Assembly: GCF_024868665.1 (NCBI RefSeq)
Contig: NC_079902.1
Location: forward strand, 18,219,450-18,283,449
Source of the DNA: Triplophysa rosa
Taxonomy: Eukaryota; Chordata; Actinopteri; Cypriniformes; Nemacheilidae
DNA: 64,000 bases
Direction of reading: 5' to 3'
The notes below the pieces were generated by a model that did no database searches, was not told the origin of the DNA, and worked only from the letters and a program-made list of their open reading frames with translations. This document shows, in pieces, positions 1 through 12,200 of this stretch (the stretch's first letter is position 1; each line of letters starts with the position of its first letter). The position numbers were made by a program, and so were the translations under genes.

Positions 1-1995
1 ACGACCCTGCGTCTGTGTGGAAAGGCCTTAAAGACATCACCAACTACAAGCCACCATCCTCCAATTTTGCAAGCAATCAACACCTGGTCAATGATCTGAA
101 TGACTTTTACTGCAGATTTGAAAATGCTAACTTTACACCTCACACCAACTCTGACATTCTCTCTACACAACACCTATCACCTTCAGTCACCCCACCTCCT
201 GCACATCAGATCAGTGAAGAGGATGTGTGCCGAGTCTTTAGGAAACAAAAGACAAGAAAAGCACCAGGACCAGATGGTATCTCCCCAGCCTGTCTTAAAA
301 GCTGTGCTATTCAACTGGCCTTCATCTTCTCACAGATCTTCAACAGATCACTGGAGCTGTGCACAGTTCCTTCCTGTTTCAAGCGCTCTACCATAATCCC
401 CATCCCAAAGAAACCCAAAATCACAGGACTGAATGACTACAGACCCGTCGCTCTCACATCTGTGGTCATGAAGTCATTCGAGAGACTGGTACTGGCTTAT
501 CTGAAGGACATCACAGAACCCTTACTGGACCCCCTGCAGTTTGCCTACAGAGCAAACAGGTCTGTTGAGGATGCAGTTAACATAGGGCTGCATTTTGTCC
601 TGAAACATCTAGATAGACCAGGGACCTATGTGAGGATCCTGTTTGTGGACTTCAGCTCTGCTTTCAACACCATCATCCCATCACTGCTCCAGACAAAGTT
701 AAGCCAGCTATCTGTTCCTGGCTCTATCTGTCAGTGGATCACAAGCTTTCTGACAGACAGGCAGCAGTTAGTGAGAATGGGGAAACTCACATCCAGCACC
801 CGCACAATCAGCACTGGCGCCCCCCAGGGATGCGTTCTCTCCCCACTGCTCTTCTCCCTGTACACAAATGACTGCACTGCCCAGGACCCTTCTGTCAGAC
901 TTCTGAAGTTCGCAGACGACACCACACTCATTGGCCTCATCCAGGATGGTGATGAGTCTGCGTACAGACAGGAGGCTGAGCAGCTGGCTGTCTGGTGCAG
1001 TCATAACAACTTGGAGCTGAACACACTTACAACAGTGGAGATGATTGTGGACTTCAGGAGAAACCCCCCTGCACTCCCCCCTCTCACCATCATGAACAGC
1101 ACTGTGGCAGCAGTGGAGTCATTCAGGTTCCTGGGCACCACCATCTCTCAGAACCTGAAGTGGGACAATCACATTGGCTCCATTGCTAAAAAAGCCCAGC
1201 AAAGGTTGTACTTCTTACATCAGCTGAAGAAGTTCAACCTACCACTAACTCTATTAAAACAGTTTTACTCAGCTGTCATAGAGTCCTCTGCACATCCATC
1301 ACTGTCTGGTTTGGCTCAGCCACAAAATCAGACATCAGAAGACTACAGAGGACGGTTCGGACTGCTGAGAAGATCATTGGTGCTCCCCTGCCCACCCTCC
1401 AAGAACTCTATACATCCAGAGTGAGGAAAAGGGCTCAGAAAATCACCCTGGACCTCTCAAATCCAAGCCATCATCTCTTCACAATGCTGCCGTCTGGTCG
1501 GCGCTACAGAGCACTGAGCACCAAAACAACCAGACACAAAAACAGCTTCCTCCCTCAGGCCATCTACCTCTTGAACAGTTAAATGTTTTTACACACCGTG
1601 CAATTAATAATTAAGTGCAATATTAATTATATCCTCCAGATAATACACTATCTATTTTTATTCAACTTTTTCTGTAAATTATATTTCATTCATTCTGCTG
1701 TATATAGCACATACCTTGTACGACAATAGTCTATTCTTATTTTTTACTTGTACATATTTACATACATACATAGCTTTACACTCTCTATATCTTTATCTTA
1801 TGTTTATTGTATTGTATTTCTTAATTTTGTTATACCCATAGGCCCTTATTTAAATCATTGTGTAATGTATTCTATTGTGTTATGGTCTCTGTGTACTGTT
1901 GTTGCTGTTTCTGTGTTCTGGATGCTCCTGTCACCAAAACAAATTCCTTGTATGTGCAAACATACTTGGCAATAAAGCTCTTACTGATTCTGAAG
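1..1995 (+). mobile_element. Non-LTR retrotransposon (LINE, L2/CR1/Rex1 group), frameshifted 3' half
   Basis: An open frame from 15 to about 1290 encodes a LINE reverse transcriptase. The palm motifs are visible in order: the FVDFSSAFNTI block near residue 208, the [14 protein letters not shown] block near 265-278 and the FADDTT catalytic motif near 298. The frame then shifts by one base around 1285-1295. The family's C-terminal tail (SRVRKRAQKI, then LPSGRRYRAL) continues in another frame to a TAA at 1580-1582, so this copy cannot make a full protein. An AT-rich 3' UTR follows and ends near 1995 in CAATAAAGCTCTTACTGATTCTGA, typical of L2-like 3' ends. The 5' part with the endonuclease lies left of the window or is truncated. 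The class is secure from motifs; the exact clade is not. Confidence 0.9.
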
Positions 1996-2221
1996 ATATT
2001 TTATAACCACAGACATTTTTGTACGGATGTGATGACAATTAATGAACCATCTGAAAGAGAACAGGAACACAAGACGCAGAAGGAGAAGCAGCACAGTGTT
2101 GAGATAGTGTTGTAATACCTGACATGTAAAATTAATGTTAAAATGCAATTTGTAACACGATAATATTGTAATGTATTAATAATATTAACATTTGCAATGT
2201 GTCACATTTTCACACAATTAT

Positions 2222-2378
2222 GTCGTAGCTCAGTGGTTAGAGCATGACGCTAGCAACGCCAAGGTCATGGGATAGATCCCAGGGATTGCACATATTCAAA
2301 TACAAATGTATAGTATCATGCAATGTAAGTCGCTTTGGATAAAAGCGTCTGCCAAATGCATTAATGTAAATGTAATGT
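2222..2378 (+). mobile_element. tRNA-derived SINE, copy 1
   Basis: The head resembles a tRNA (A-box-like GTAGCTCAGTGGTTAGAGCA and a degenerate B box near 2268). The 3' part ends in GTCGCTTTGGATAAAAGCG followed by TCTGCCAAATGCA, a tail shared by many teleost SINEs and thought to be copied by partner LINEs. A second copy at 15991-16136 has the same head, spacer and tail, which confirms a dispersed family. No TSD was measured. Confidence 0.85.
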
Positions 2379-3530
2379 CAAAATTTCATTGGTACCTCAA
2401 TACTGATTTAGGCAGTGAAAAATGTATTTTTGATGAAATACTGTTATTGCATTTAAACAGAGTTTGTAAATTCTACATGGTTCAAACTGAGGTAGAGGAA
2501 TCAAAAAATACTGAAAATGTATAAATAACTCGGACCAAAAATAGCGTAAAAGGAAGTGTAAGAGAATATCACGCAGGTATGGCAGTGTCTTTGTTTGGCA
2601 AATTTGCAACCCTGCTGGTATAGTAGCTACTAACATGACAATTAGAAACCTGTCCTACTAGAGTGAGGTTTGAGGTAGAGTTAACTAGATTATAATAGGC
2701 TCAACTGTGCAGCTAACTAGAAAATACAAAGGGTGGAGTATCACTTAAAACGTCTAAATGTACATCAAGATTGATCACAGCTTTTCATAGATAATGTTCA
2801 AGAGACCTGTATGAGTCATGCAATTGTTTCTGTGTCAGTGGAGGTATTGTTGAAAGACAGTCTGGGCCCAGTGTTTGGATCAAAGCTGAAAATGCATGAA
2901 ATCCATAGTGCCATATTGAAGGTGAGCTCAAAGTAAAAAGAGGAAATAGGGAACAGGGAAGGCACATTACTATTTTTTCATTCTTCTTCAAGGAACCAGT
3001 TTACAATCCCAGGATATCTGACCTAAACTGCAATAAAGACAATGCAAAACAGAAAATATGACCTGTTAATCAGTATATATTTTAAATAAGGTATTACACA
3101 CTTTGTTTGAGAACAAAGATAGTAAACATAACTAATAACACAACTATGAATGAAATCCACCACCCAAAAACAAACAAACAAAATGAAATTGTAACAAAAT
3201 GCTTTTAGCTCCTTAGCTGTTATGAATGCATCTGTACTTTAAGCAATCAGTGCTTGCCATATAGATGATAGAAACATATTATAGACCTTGCTTAAATAAT
3301 AAATTCCAAAATTAGTAAATAAATCAATAAATGAGCAACATTTTCCCCTCTTTCTATTTCTTCATTCTGTTCACCATTAAATACATTCTCTGATTAATCC
3401 ATTATTCACTACCTCTAATACAAATTCACCTTTCTCTTATTAATTACTATTCTGACAATTTCGAGGTCATTTTGTTAATCCAGTTTTACTTTTACAAACA
3501 TCATTAATTCAGTGAATAAAGTCACCCTTT
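2379..3530. other. AT-rich intergenic DNA, no gene seen
   Basis: The open frames here are short and low in complexity, with no splice-supported or family-like protein. It lies between the SINE and the 3' end of the mgarp alternative exon and may include 3' UTR of that transcript. Confidence 0.6.
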
Positions 3531-4769
3531 TTAAAGTAGATTACCTGTTACCTGACCTGAAGGCTCAACTTCATCATCAGGGGCTGGGATGATCTTGCCA
3601 GTCATGGGAGATACACCCAGGACCTTGGGCTTTTTTTCTGTTTTGGGAGCTCCTTCCAAGACAACCACTATGTAATCTCGCTTCGATTCAGCAGAAACAG
3701 ACTCTTCCAAACCATCAGGTGCACTCGATGTTTCAACTGTAGATGCTCCCTCTACCACCACTTTACTTACAACAGCAGGTTCAATCGCACTTTCTGTGAC
3801 TTCCACAACTGGACTTTCAGCAATGACTTCTTCAACTACTGCAACAACTGGAGCTTCTTCTGGTGCCTCTTCTAATACTGGGGAAACTGATGACTCAACT
3901 GGTGCTTCCTCTGCTACTGGGGAAACTGGTGCCTCCTCTACTACTGGGGCATCAACTGCTGCCGCCTCTACTACTGGGGCATCAACTGGTGCCTCCTCTA
4001 CTACTGGGGCAACTGGTGTCAACTGGTGCCTCCTCTACTACCAGGGCATCAACTGGTGCCTCCTTTACTACTGGGGCAACTGGTGCCTCCTCTGCTACTG
4101 GGGCAACTGGTGCCTCCTCCGCTACTAGGGCAACTGGTGCCTCCTCCGCTACTGGGGCAACTGGTGCCTCCTCCGCTACTGGGGCAACTGGTGCCTCCTC
4201 TGCTACTGGGGAAACTGGTGCTTCCTCCGCTACTGGGGCAACTGGAGCCTCCTCGGCCACTGGGGCAACTGGTGCTTCCTCGGCTACTGGGGCAACTGGT
4301 GCCTCCTCGGCTACTGGTGCGTCAACTGGTGCCTCTTCTCCTACTGGGGCAACTGGTATATCAACTGGAGTCTCTTCTGTCACTGGGGTAATTGATATCT
4401 CTGCTTCTGGGGAACCTGGTGCCTCTTCTGAGACTACTGGTGAATCAGCTGACACATCCTCCTCTGCTGCTAAGACCCCTTCTATCATTGGGGAAACAGG
4501 TGCTTCCTCTGTAACCAAGGCAACAGATACCTCCTCTGCAACTGGTGCCTCTTCTGGCGAAACTGGTGTTACTGGTTCACTCTGTAACTCATTTGCTGCA
4601 GAGACCTCAGTGGGCTTCTCTGGTACGGTTTCAGTTTGCACTGCAGCCTCTGCACCAGCACCCACGTCCTCCACTGACACGGATTCCAGAGGAAACACCT
4701 CAAGCACAGAAGCAGCAGCCATCTCCATTGTTTCTGGGGTTACTGGGCTGACAGACTCTGACTGTGCAA
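3531..4769 (-). CDS. mgarp: Alternative 3' exon of mgarp with coding minisatellite, frameshifted
   Basis: An acceptor (TTTTGCAG) precedes 4769. The exon opens in the phase left by mgarp exon 3 (ends AAG A), so it can replace the exon at 6618-6206. It reads [12 protein letters not shown], then a Pro/Ala/Val/Glu region of about seventeen [13 protein letters not shown] units, then a non-repetitive tail containing [12 protein letters not shown] and [12 protein letters not shown]. The first frame stops at 3982. The tail lies in a second frame open from 4022 to the TAA at 3531-3533. Between them is a 10-bp partial duplication (4011-4020), and removing 10 bp makes the four-exon total 1518 nt, a multiple of three. 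This allele therefore encodes a truncated long isoform, unless the repeat is misassembled. A separate downstream gene is possible but no start exon was found. The function of the repeat is unknown. Confidence 0.55.
3880..4345. repeat. Coding minisatellite, 27- to 30-bp units
   Basis: On the plus strand the unit is CTACTGGGGCAACTGGTGCC plus TCCTCCG, 27 bp, with 30-bp variants containing GCATCAACTGG. Minus-strand translation gives EEAPVAPVA or [10 protein letters not shown]. Central copies (4080-4330) are nearly identical, which suggests recent expansion and likely length polymorphism. Confidence 0.9.
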
Positions 4770-6205
4770 CTGCAAAATACAACAACGCCACCCAAAGAGC
4801 TTAAATAAATATTAAATTCATTATATTCATGCAGAGGTTTTTAACTTTCTAACACATGTACATTAAGTCATCTGGTATAAGTAGAGGCACACAAGGTGTG
4901 TGAATTTAGTTTAAAATCGCAGATAGATTTCAATACACAAACATACATAGTAAAAGATACAAAATAAGACTAAATGTACATACTTTACACCGTAAAGGAA
5001 TATGAGAGAGTGTTTTAAGTTTAGAGTTTACAGTTATTCAACTGATACATAGAGGCTTTACTGTCAAATATCACATAGAAAGGGACATACCACATACTTT
5101 AAAGATACTACGGTGTCATGATGATATTTCAGTGAACGATCAAAAACCCTAAATTGAACATTTTAAAAACATTGTTTATTAGGTATAATTACACTTTGCA
5201 AGAGCAGAATGGTTAAAGAAAATGAAGACAGAATATCTTTGATACTTCTCAATAGTTTTATTAAATGGCTTCGAATCCCTCATTCTATTTTTATCAAATT
5301 AATGACACGGTTGCAATTTTCCAAGTAAATGACCACTTTCGTTGATTACATACATATGCAAGTTCCTTGTTAGGTTACATTTCCCTGACAGTTTATTCAT
5401 ACTGATGACTACAAAGGTTTACTACTGTAAACTAATACAGAAACATATCTGTCACAGTAGCTAGGGTGCAAATGACTCACAGTTGGATTTAGAGTATAAG
5501 ATTTCACAATATCAATTGGCGTGTACCATCTAAATGATATCTGGCAGAGAAGCACAGAATAAAATGGTCATGGTCTAAACACAGCAGTCCATAGGCAGCT
5601 TATCAGTGTCTTTTCATGCAGTTGAAAAGAGGTAAGGCAAACCAGAGGTCGAAACATACATGAGGCTCAGATTTGTAAATGGTTGATAAGATCATGATTG
5701 AAAACAATGCAAGTAATGAAGAGACAGAATTTGATGGTATAAAGGAAAGGCATGAGTGGTGGAATGTCATATTTCACAAAAAGCAGCAACTTTAGATTCT
5801 CACAGTAGTTAAATATTTAAATATCTACACTGGATATAAGTTATTAATATAACTTTATAAATTGCACGTCCGAGACAATCTCTATTCCTTTTTAAATGTT
5901 CTGCCAAACCCCATTTTATAACAGAAACATACCCATATATACTTACATAATAGGGTGTCTGCCATTTAGTAAAAGGACTTTATTCAAGATTCATGCACAA
6001 GGATCAAAACCTACTGAGCTCCTTAAAGCGTCAGGAATCGAAGAATCTAAGTATAGACTCTCTAAACATTCTTTTACAGTATTTATTGTTGTGTCATAGG
6101 AATACTTTTTTTTATCACTTGAGGGATGACTGTGAATTTTTCTAAATGGGACATTAGAGTCATGAATTGTATGTGCAGGTGAGTGTTTGTGTACCCACGG
6201 GCCTC
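4770..6205. other. Intronic or inter-exon DNA of mgarp, nothing else seen
   Basis: AT-rich DNA between the two alternative 3' exons of mgarp. It contains the 3' UTR of the short isoform (about 6082-6205) and otherwise no coding frame or recognised repeat. Confidence 0.6.
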
Positions 6206-9200
6206 TCAGGCCTTTGTTTCAGTAGCATCGGTTATTGCCTCATCTTGGGAGGCCGGTGGCGTACCATTGTTCTCTGATGCAGGCTCTTCAGCTTGGATGA
6301 CCGGAGCTACAATAACCTCTGCTGCTGCCTCAACTTCCTGTGCCACCTTTTCCACTTCCTGTGCCACCGTCACTACCTCCTCGGCGGTCTCTGCAACAAC
6401 CTCCGCCACCTCGGCCACCACCTCTGCAGTCTCTGCGACCATCTCGGCAACCTTTTCCACAACAGTCTCCAGAGACCCAGCGTGTTCTTTGCTGACCTGG
6501 GCTGTTTCCATCAACACCTCAGTCTCTGCCTCATTTTCATTCGCAACAGCAGCCACAGGCTCCTCAGATGCGCTTTCTGCAGTTTCTGTTGCCTCTGCTT
6601 CCTCTGCCTCACTGGCTTCTAAGCAAACAACAGAGAACAGAAAACCAATCAGCCAGCTATGCTTCAATGTTTCAGCACACATTCTGATAAGATGATGAGA
6701 GATAAGAAGATCTTGTGAAGGATTTAATTTAATGGATTATGCTAAAATTAATAACATTAAAATATAAACCAACTCATCAACCATTGTTATTGAAGTTTAA
6801 AAACATTTCAGTTTAATTTTACTAGGCCCTAACTAGAAAATAACCATAGCATTTGAAATACAATTGCCATTATACAAAATGACTAAACTTTTGGTCAAAC
6901 CTATGTGGCATTATTCATGGTGAAAAATCTGCCTAGAACTGTAACTAACTAACTAGACATCAGGACAGCTGAAAACATGGGCGGATCCAAATAAAATGTC
7001 TACATGCGCATTTTAAAACACACAGCGCCCATCTTAACTCCAAAAAAAATCACCATCAAAGGGGTGTACAAGAACCAAAAATCAAAATCACTGCAGACAG
7101 CATGCAAAACCCAATGAAGAGGAGGGGTGAAGATAACAGAGAAATAAAACAGGAACAACAGGGAGGAATGGGCAGGTGAGGAAATACAAAGATGGTCGAG
7201 CCTTACCATCCGATCAAAGTTAGCAGTCACAGCATCTCTGTACATTCCAGTAACACACAGAATAACCACCAAGTGGCTTCATTGTCAACTTTTAATATGT
7301 TTACCAAAGCTGGCTTTACATAATGTTTACACAACATTAACAATTTTAACTATAATACACCACAGTACGCTAAAATAAATAAGTCAATAGAGGAAAAAAT
7401 AAATTTGGTGCGAAATATGAATCTAGAAAGCGGGACACATAGGGGGTCATAAGTACAGTAGCTCAGGAGTGAGTGATCCAAAACTGATGACTATAGATGA
7501 CCAGCCCGACTGTCCAATTTAGTTAAACTGGAAAGAGGCAGAACAAACAGATGGTTAGAAAAGAGATGCTTAAAGTTTAGTTGACTAGATAGTTTCTTAG
7601 TTTTTAGGAAAAAGGTCTTTCTGGACTGCAGCGAGTAATAAAAGACTTCAGGTAAAGACATTGGGAAAAGAATAGAAATGCACAAGGGTATTGACAGAAT
7701 CTTTTAAGGTTAATACAACAGGAGTGAGAGTGTGATCCAGTGCCAGAGAAAGTAACACCCAGTTTTGATTAACAGTTGGGTTTGAAGGATTGGACACGAG
7801 TGCAGCTATTCACTAAACATAACAATCCCAGCCACACCGAATGCAGCAATTCATATAAAATCAATAGTTTCATACTTTTGCTATATTTTTCTACTCGAGC
7901 TTGAGATCTAACATTGCATGTATCCTAAATATAAGCAGAAACAGATTCCACCAACCTAATATACTGTAGTTTTTGCATAAGAAAACATTTGTTTGACTTT
8001 CAGATTAGGTTAAGTTTTCTTTACATTAACAGAGCAAATAATCATAATGAACAGACATAATGCCTAAACTCAATTCATCATTCTACATTTCAGACCATGC
8101 ATATTAAAGCTCACCAAATGGTTTTACATTTAGGACATGCTTAACAAAGATGTTTAAATTACAGACACTTAATTTGTTGAAAAATCACAAAAGAGACAGT
8201 TTAGTGAAAACTGTGAGGCACCATTTCACATACATTTTGATTTTATCTCATCTGGCCTTACATACACAGTAACGTCATACATTAAGATTCATTATGTACA
8301 TTAAACTTCATCATGTAAAAATTACTGAAAAAACATTTACTCACCATCATTCCCACCTACAAACAAAAAGAAAGTTTATTTATTATTTGAAATCTGTCAA
8401 TGAATGTACTAAAGCTTGTGTATTAAGCTTGCACACAAACATTAATCCGGTCAAACAGTATCTAATTTCATATGACAATGTCAATGAGAAAGTCTTTAAA
8501 TACTGTTGTAATTAAGTGAAGACTGTTTATTTTGGCTTACATGGAGGCATGCCAGAGAGGCCTGGATACGATACAAGTTATTTATTGTACTGGAAGTTGA
8601 CTTGGCTGAACTGTGACAGTGTACAAAGGTGGAAACTTTCAGCTGTTTGACACTACTGCACTGACCCAGAGACGGTGCAGGTTTTTCGATAGCTCTTATG
8701 CATACTAATACATCATGTTGTTGTTGTATTTGAGCTATGCAAAAACTAGCAATAGAATATTTCAGTGGCATCTGGATTAGAACAAAATGAGTTTGCTGTG
8801 TAAACTGGCAATTGAGTTCAGCAGGTAAGCAGCCTGAGTACACAAAGATTTCTATTGATGCAACCTAGAAAACCTTAAATAACCTTTAAAACTGCTCATG
8901 TAATTCTTAACAATGACACGGACCAAGTTACAATACTGAACGGAAAATATGTTAAGACCATAAGTAAGACTTACTCTTGGGTGGCCATGGTTTGGGCTTC
9001 CACTCAGTCTTGGGACGAGCCTCAATTTCTGAAATGCGGTCAATGAAACGGTCACGGTCTGTTGTGACTGTTCTGTAGGCCTGTCACAGATTTCAATGAA
9101 GACATTAATAAAACATGTTTATTTTAATGTATTTGTCTGATGAGTTACATGCAGTCTATTGGATTTTTAATAAAGACAACAAAAGAGTATTCATTTAGCA

Positions 9201-12200
9201 CCTTCAGCAATGCATAAAACTCTAATTTGTTATTATTTAATCAAGCAAAATGTACAGGCAAATCTTGTTCCATTTACACAACAACAAATAGACTCCTCCT
9301 ACCAAAGAAATCTTTGTTGAAGATGTTATTTACATTCGTCTTTTTTGCATGTTGAATTTTAGAATAGCTTTAAATTACTTTCTGGGTTCTGACAGAACTT
9401 ACATATGCCAAGGCGCCTGCAAACGTTCCGCCACAGAGGACTGCATAAAGGAAATTTTCACCTGAGCCACCAGGACCTGACGACATAAGCCTCCGAGGAA
9501 CGACTGCAAAGAGAAAAAATTGTGAGTTTGAATGCTATTTTTTCTTTCTTCCCCCTTAAATCTTAAGAGCGAATGGCACAGAGATGGACCTCCAAGGCAA
9601 TCCCAGGAAGGTTGTGAGCTGTTCATTGCCCAGTAGTTCGCTGTCAAATTTGATTCTGGACAATGGCTTTAGGTTCCTATATAAATATACCCATCTGCGT
9701 TCATCTAGCTGTTAACCTTTGTATTCCTGTCTATCCAACACTCAAATTATGGTTACAATTAATCCATAAAAATTTTAATGAGTGTAGATGATTTTTCTAA
9801 ATGTAAATTTTTCAGACTAATTTTTATAATAGATTATCTAAATCTATTAAACCTATTAAATGTAAATATAACTTGATATATTATGCTTCAGGTTGGACCT
9901 CTATCAAAACTCTTCTCTTAAATAAAAAGTTGCCTGGTGCCCTCTAAAGAAAATCTGGACAAATATTAGTTCAGTCAAATTATGTCTGGACCACAATTGA
10001 TCCAACATTAGCATAGGAGGTTTGGTCAGAGCATTTACAGTATTCTCATTAAAATAATCCAGTCGCTTAGTCTTGAGTAAATGGGTTATAGACACCTCTG
10101 TGTTATTTATACCAGTTAATCTTATAATCTCTCACAGAAGTTAAGGGATGAGACCAACAGACAATGCTATTGGCTTCACCCTTCTCCCTCCCAACTGGAA
10201 AACAAGAACACCTATGTGAGAATGCTGTTTGTGGACTACAGCTCCGCATTTAATACCATCGTGCCTGCCACACTGGTTGCGAAGCTCCGGACTCTGGGAC
10301 TAAACAGATCTCTGTGCAGCTGGATCCTGGACTTCCTGACAGGCAGAAGTCAGGTGGTCAGAATGGGCAACAAAACGTCATCCCCGCTGACCCTCAACAC
10401 TGGTGCTCCTCAGGGTTGCGTTCTCAGCCCACTAATGTACTCCCTGTGCAGCCCACTGTGCAGCCACACACAGCTCCAAAGTCATCGTCAAATTCGCTGA
10501 CGACACAACGGTGATAGGCCTGATCACCGAAAATGATGAGACGGCCTACAGTGAGGAGGTGAGTACCCTGACTAAATCAGGAGAACCACCTCTCACTCAA
10601 CATCGACAAGACCAAGGAGCTGGTGGTGGATTTCAGGAGACAAAGCAGAGAACACACACCCATCACCATCGACAAGTCACCTGTGGAGCGGGTAAACAGC
10701 TTTAAGTTCCTCGGCGTTCACATCACTGAGGATCTTACATGGTCCGCTCACACAGATGCAGTGCTGAAGAAAACACAGTACGCCTCTTCTTCCTGAGACT
10801 GCTGAGGAAGTTTGGAATGAGCCCCAGCATCCTCAGAACATTCTACACCTGCACTGTGGAGATGCATCCGGCTGCATCACCGCCTGGTTTGGAAACAGCA
10901 CCTCTGGCAACCGCAAAGCTCTGCAAAGGGTTGTGCGAACTGCCCGCCACATTGTGGGAGGTGAGCTTCCCTCCCTCCAGGACATCTACACCAGGCGGTG
11001 TATAAGGAAAGCCCGGAGGATCATCAGTGACTCCAGCCACCCGTCCCACAGACTGCTCTCTCTGCTGCCCTCAGGAAGACGTTTCCGCAGCATCCGATCC
11101 TACACTAGCCGACTGAGGGATAGCTTTTCCCCTTAGGCTATCAGGCTAATGAACTAATACACCCTACAGCATACTCCCACTTTACGGTATGCCACACACT
11201 GCACTTTAACACTGACACAGTTCGAACTGGACTACACGTACACTAGGGATTTAACGATTCACTCAGCTCACGATGCGAGTCACGATTCTGATCTCACGAT
11301 GCGATTTATTCACGATTTACTCACGATTTATTTTTACAAAATGAGTTGAAACAAATTAGAAATGAACAACTTCCCTTGCATTATTTCTTAAATGCTTCAC
11401 GTTTCTTTGTACAGTATAATAAAATAATGTTTTATTTCAAATAACAAAACTAAACTGCAATTTTATAACAAATTAATAATAGAAAAAGTCTCTTTAATAT
11501 AAACAAACTAATACTGTCTGAGCTTTTCTTGGATTTTTTTGCATTTAAGAAATATCAGCATGTCCACGTTTAGATTTGCAGTGAAAATAGCAGCCCCTGC
11601 TGTTCAAAAAATGTATTGCGATTCAGTTCACACCTCAACTGATTTGAATCGTCACTCATTATAACGGATTTTCAACCGGCTAACGGTGAATCGTTACATC
11701 CCTAACGTACACACTGCACTAATACAACAATCTATCTGCTACTACTGGATACCATCCAATGCACATCCATGACATTCGCGTATCCAGTTTAAGTATAATC
11801 TGCTGCCCCTTCGCATATTATTGTGTGTATATACGTGTACATAATGCAGAATGTGTACATATGGTGTATAATGTGTATTGATAACTGTAAGTGCGCACGG
11901 AGTATGCGTATGTGTATATTGCACACTGTCATAAGTCTGTAAGTATGTAAATAGTACTGTCTATATGTAAACTGTTTCTGCACTTTCTGGAGCACGCACT
12001 CAAGAATTTCACTCACCAAGGCACTTGTGCTGTGGTGATGTGACAATAAAAGTGATTTGATTTGAACAAAAAGTGAGAAATGCTTTGCTAGACTGAGACC
12101 GATGACTATATTTAGAGAGTAGGGTGGTCATCAACCTAAATGCATACAGTTTATTCACTTAATACAATTTAATGATGACAAATAAGACATAATTCTTGAA

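Noticed and set aside
3880..4345. Regular repeats that might suggest a CRISPR-like array
   Set aside because: Units are contiguous without unique spacers and the context is a vertebrate coding exon; it is a minisatellite.
3863..4804. Long plus-strand frame of Gly/Ala/Ser/Thr repeats
   Set aside because: It is the antisense shadow of the minisatellite exon; any 27-bp repeat is open in several frames. The minus frame has splice support and a unique tail.
6183..6695. Plus-strand 170-codon Ser/Thr/Ala frame
   Set aside because: Antisense to the acidic mgarp exon; low complexity and no splice or start support.
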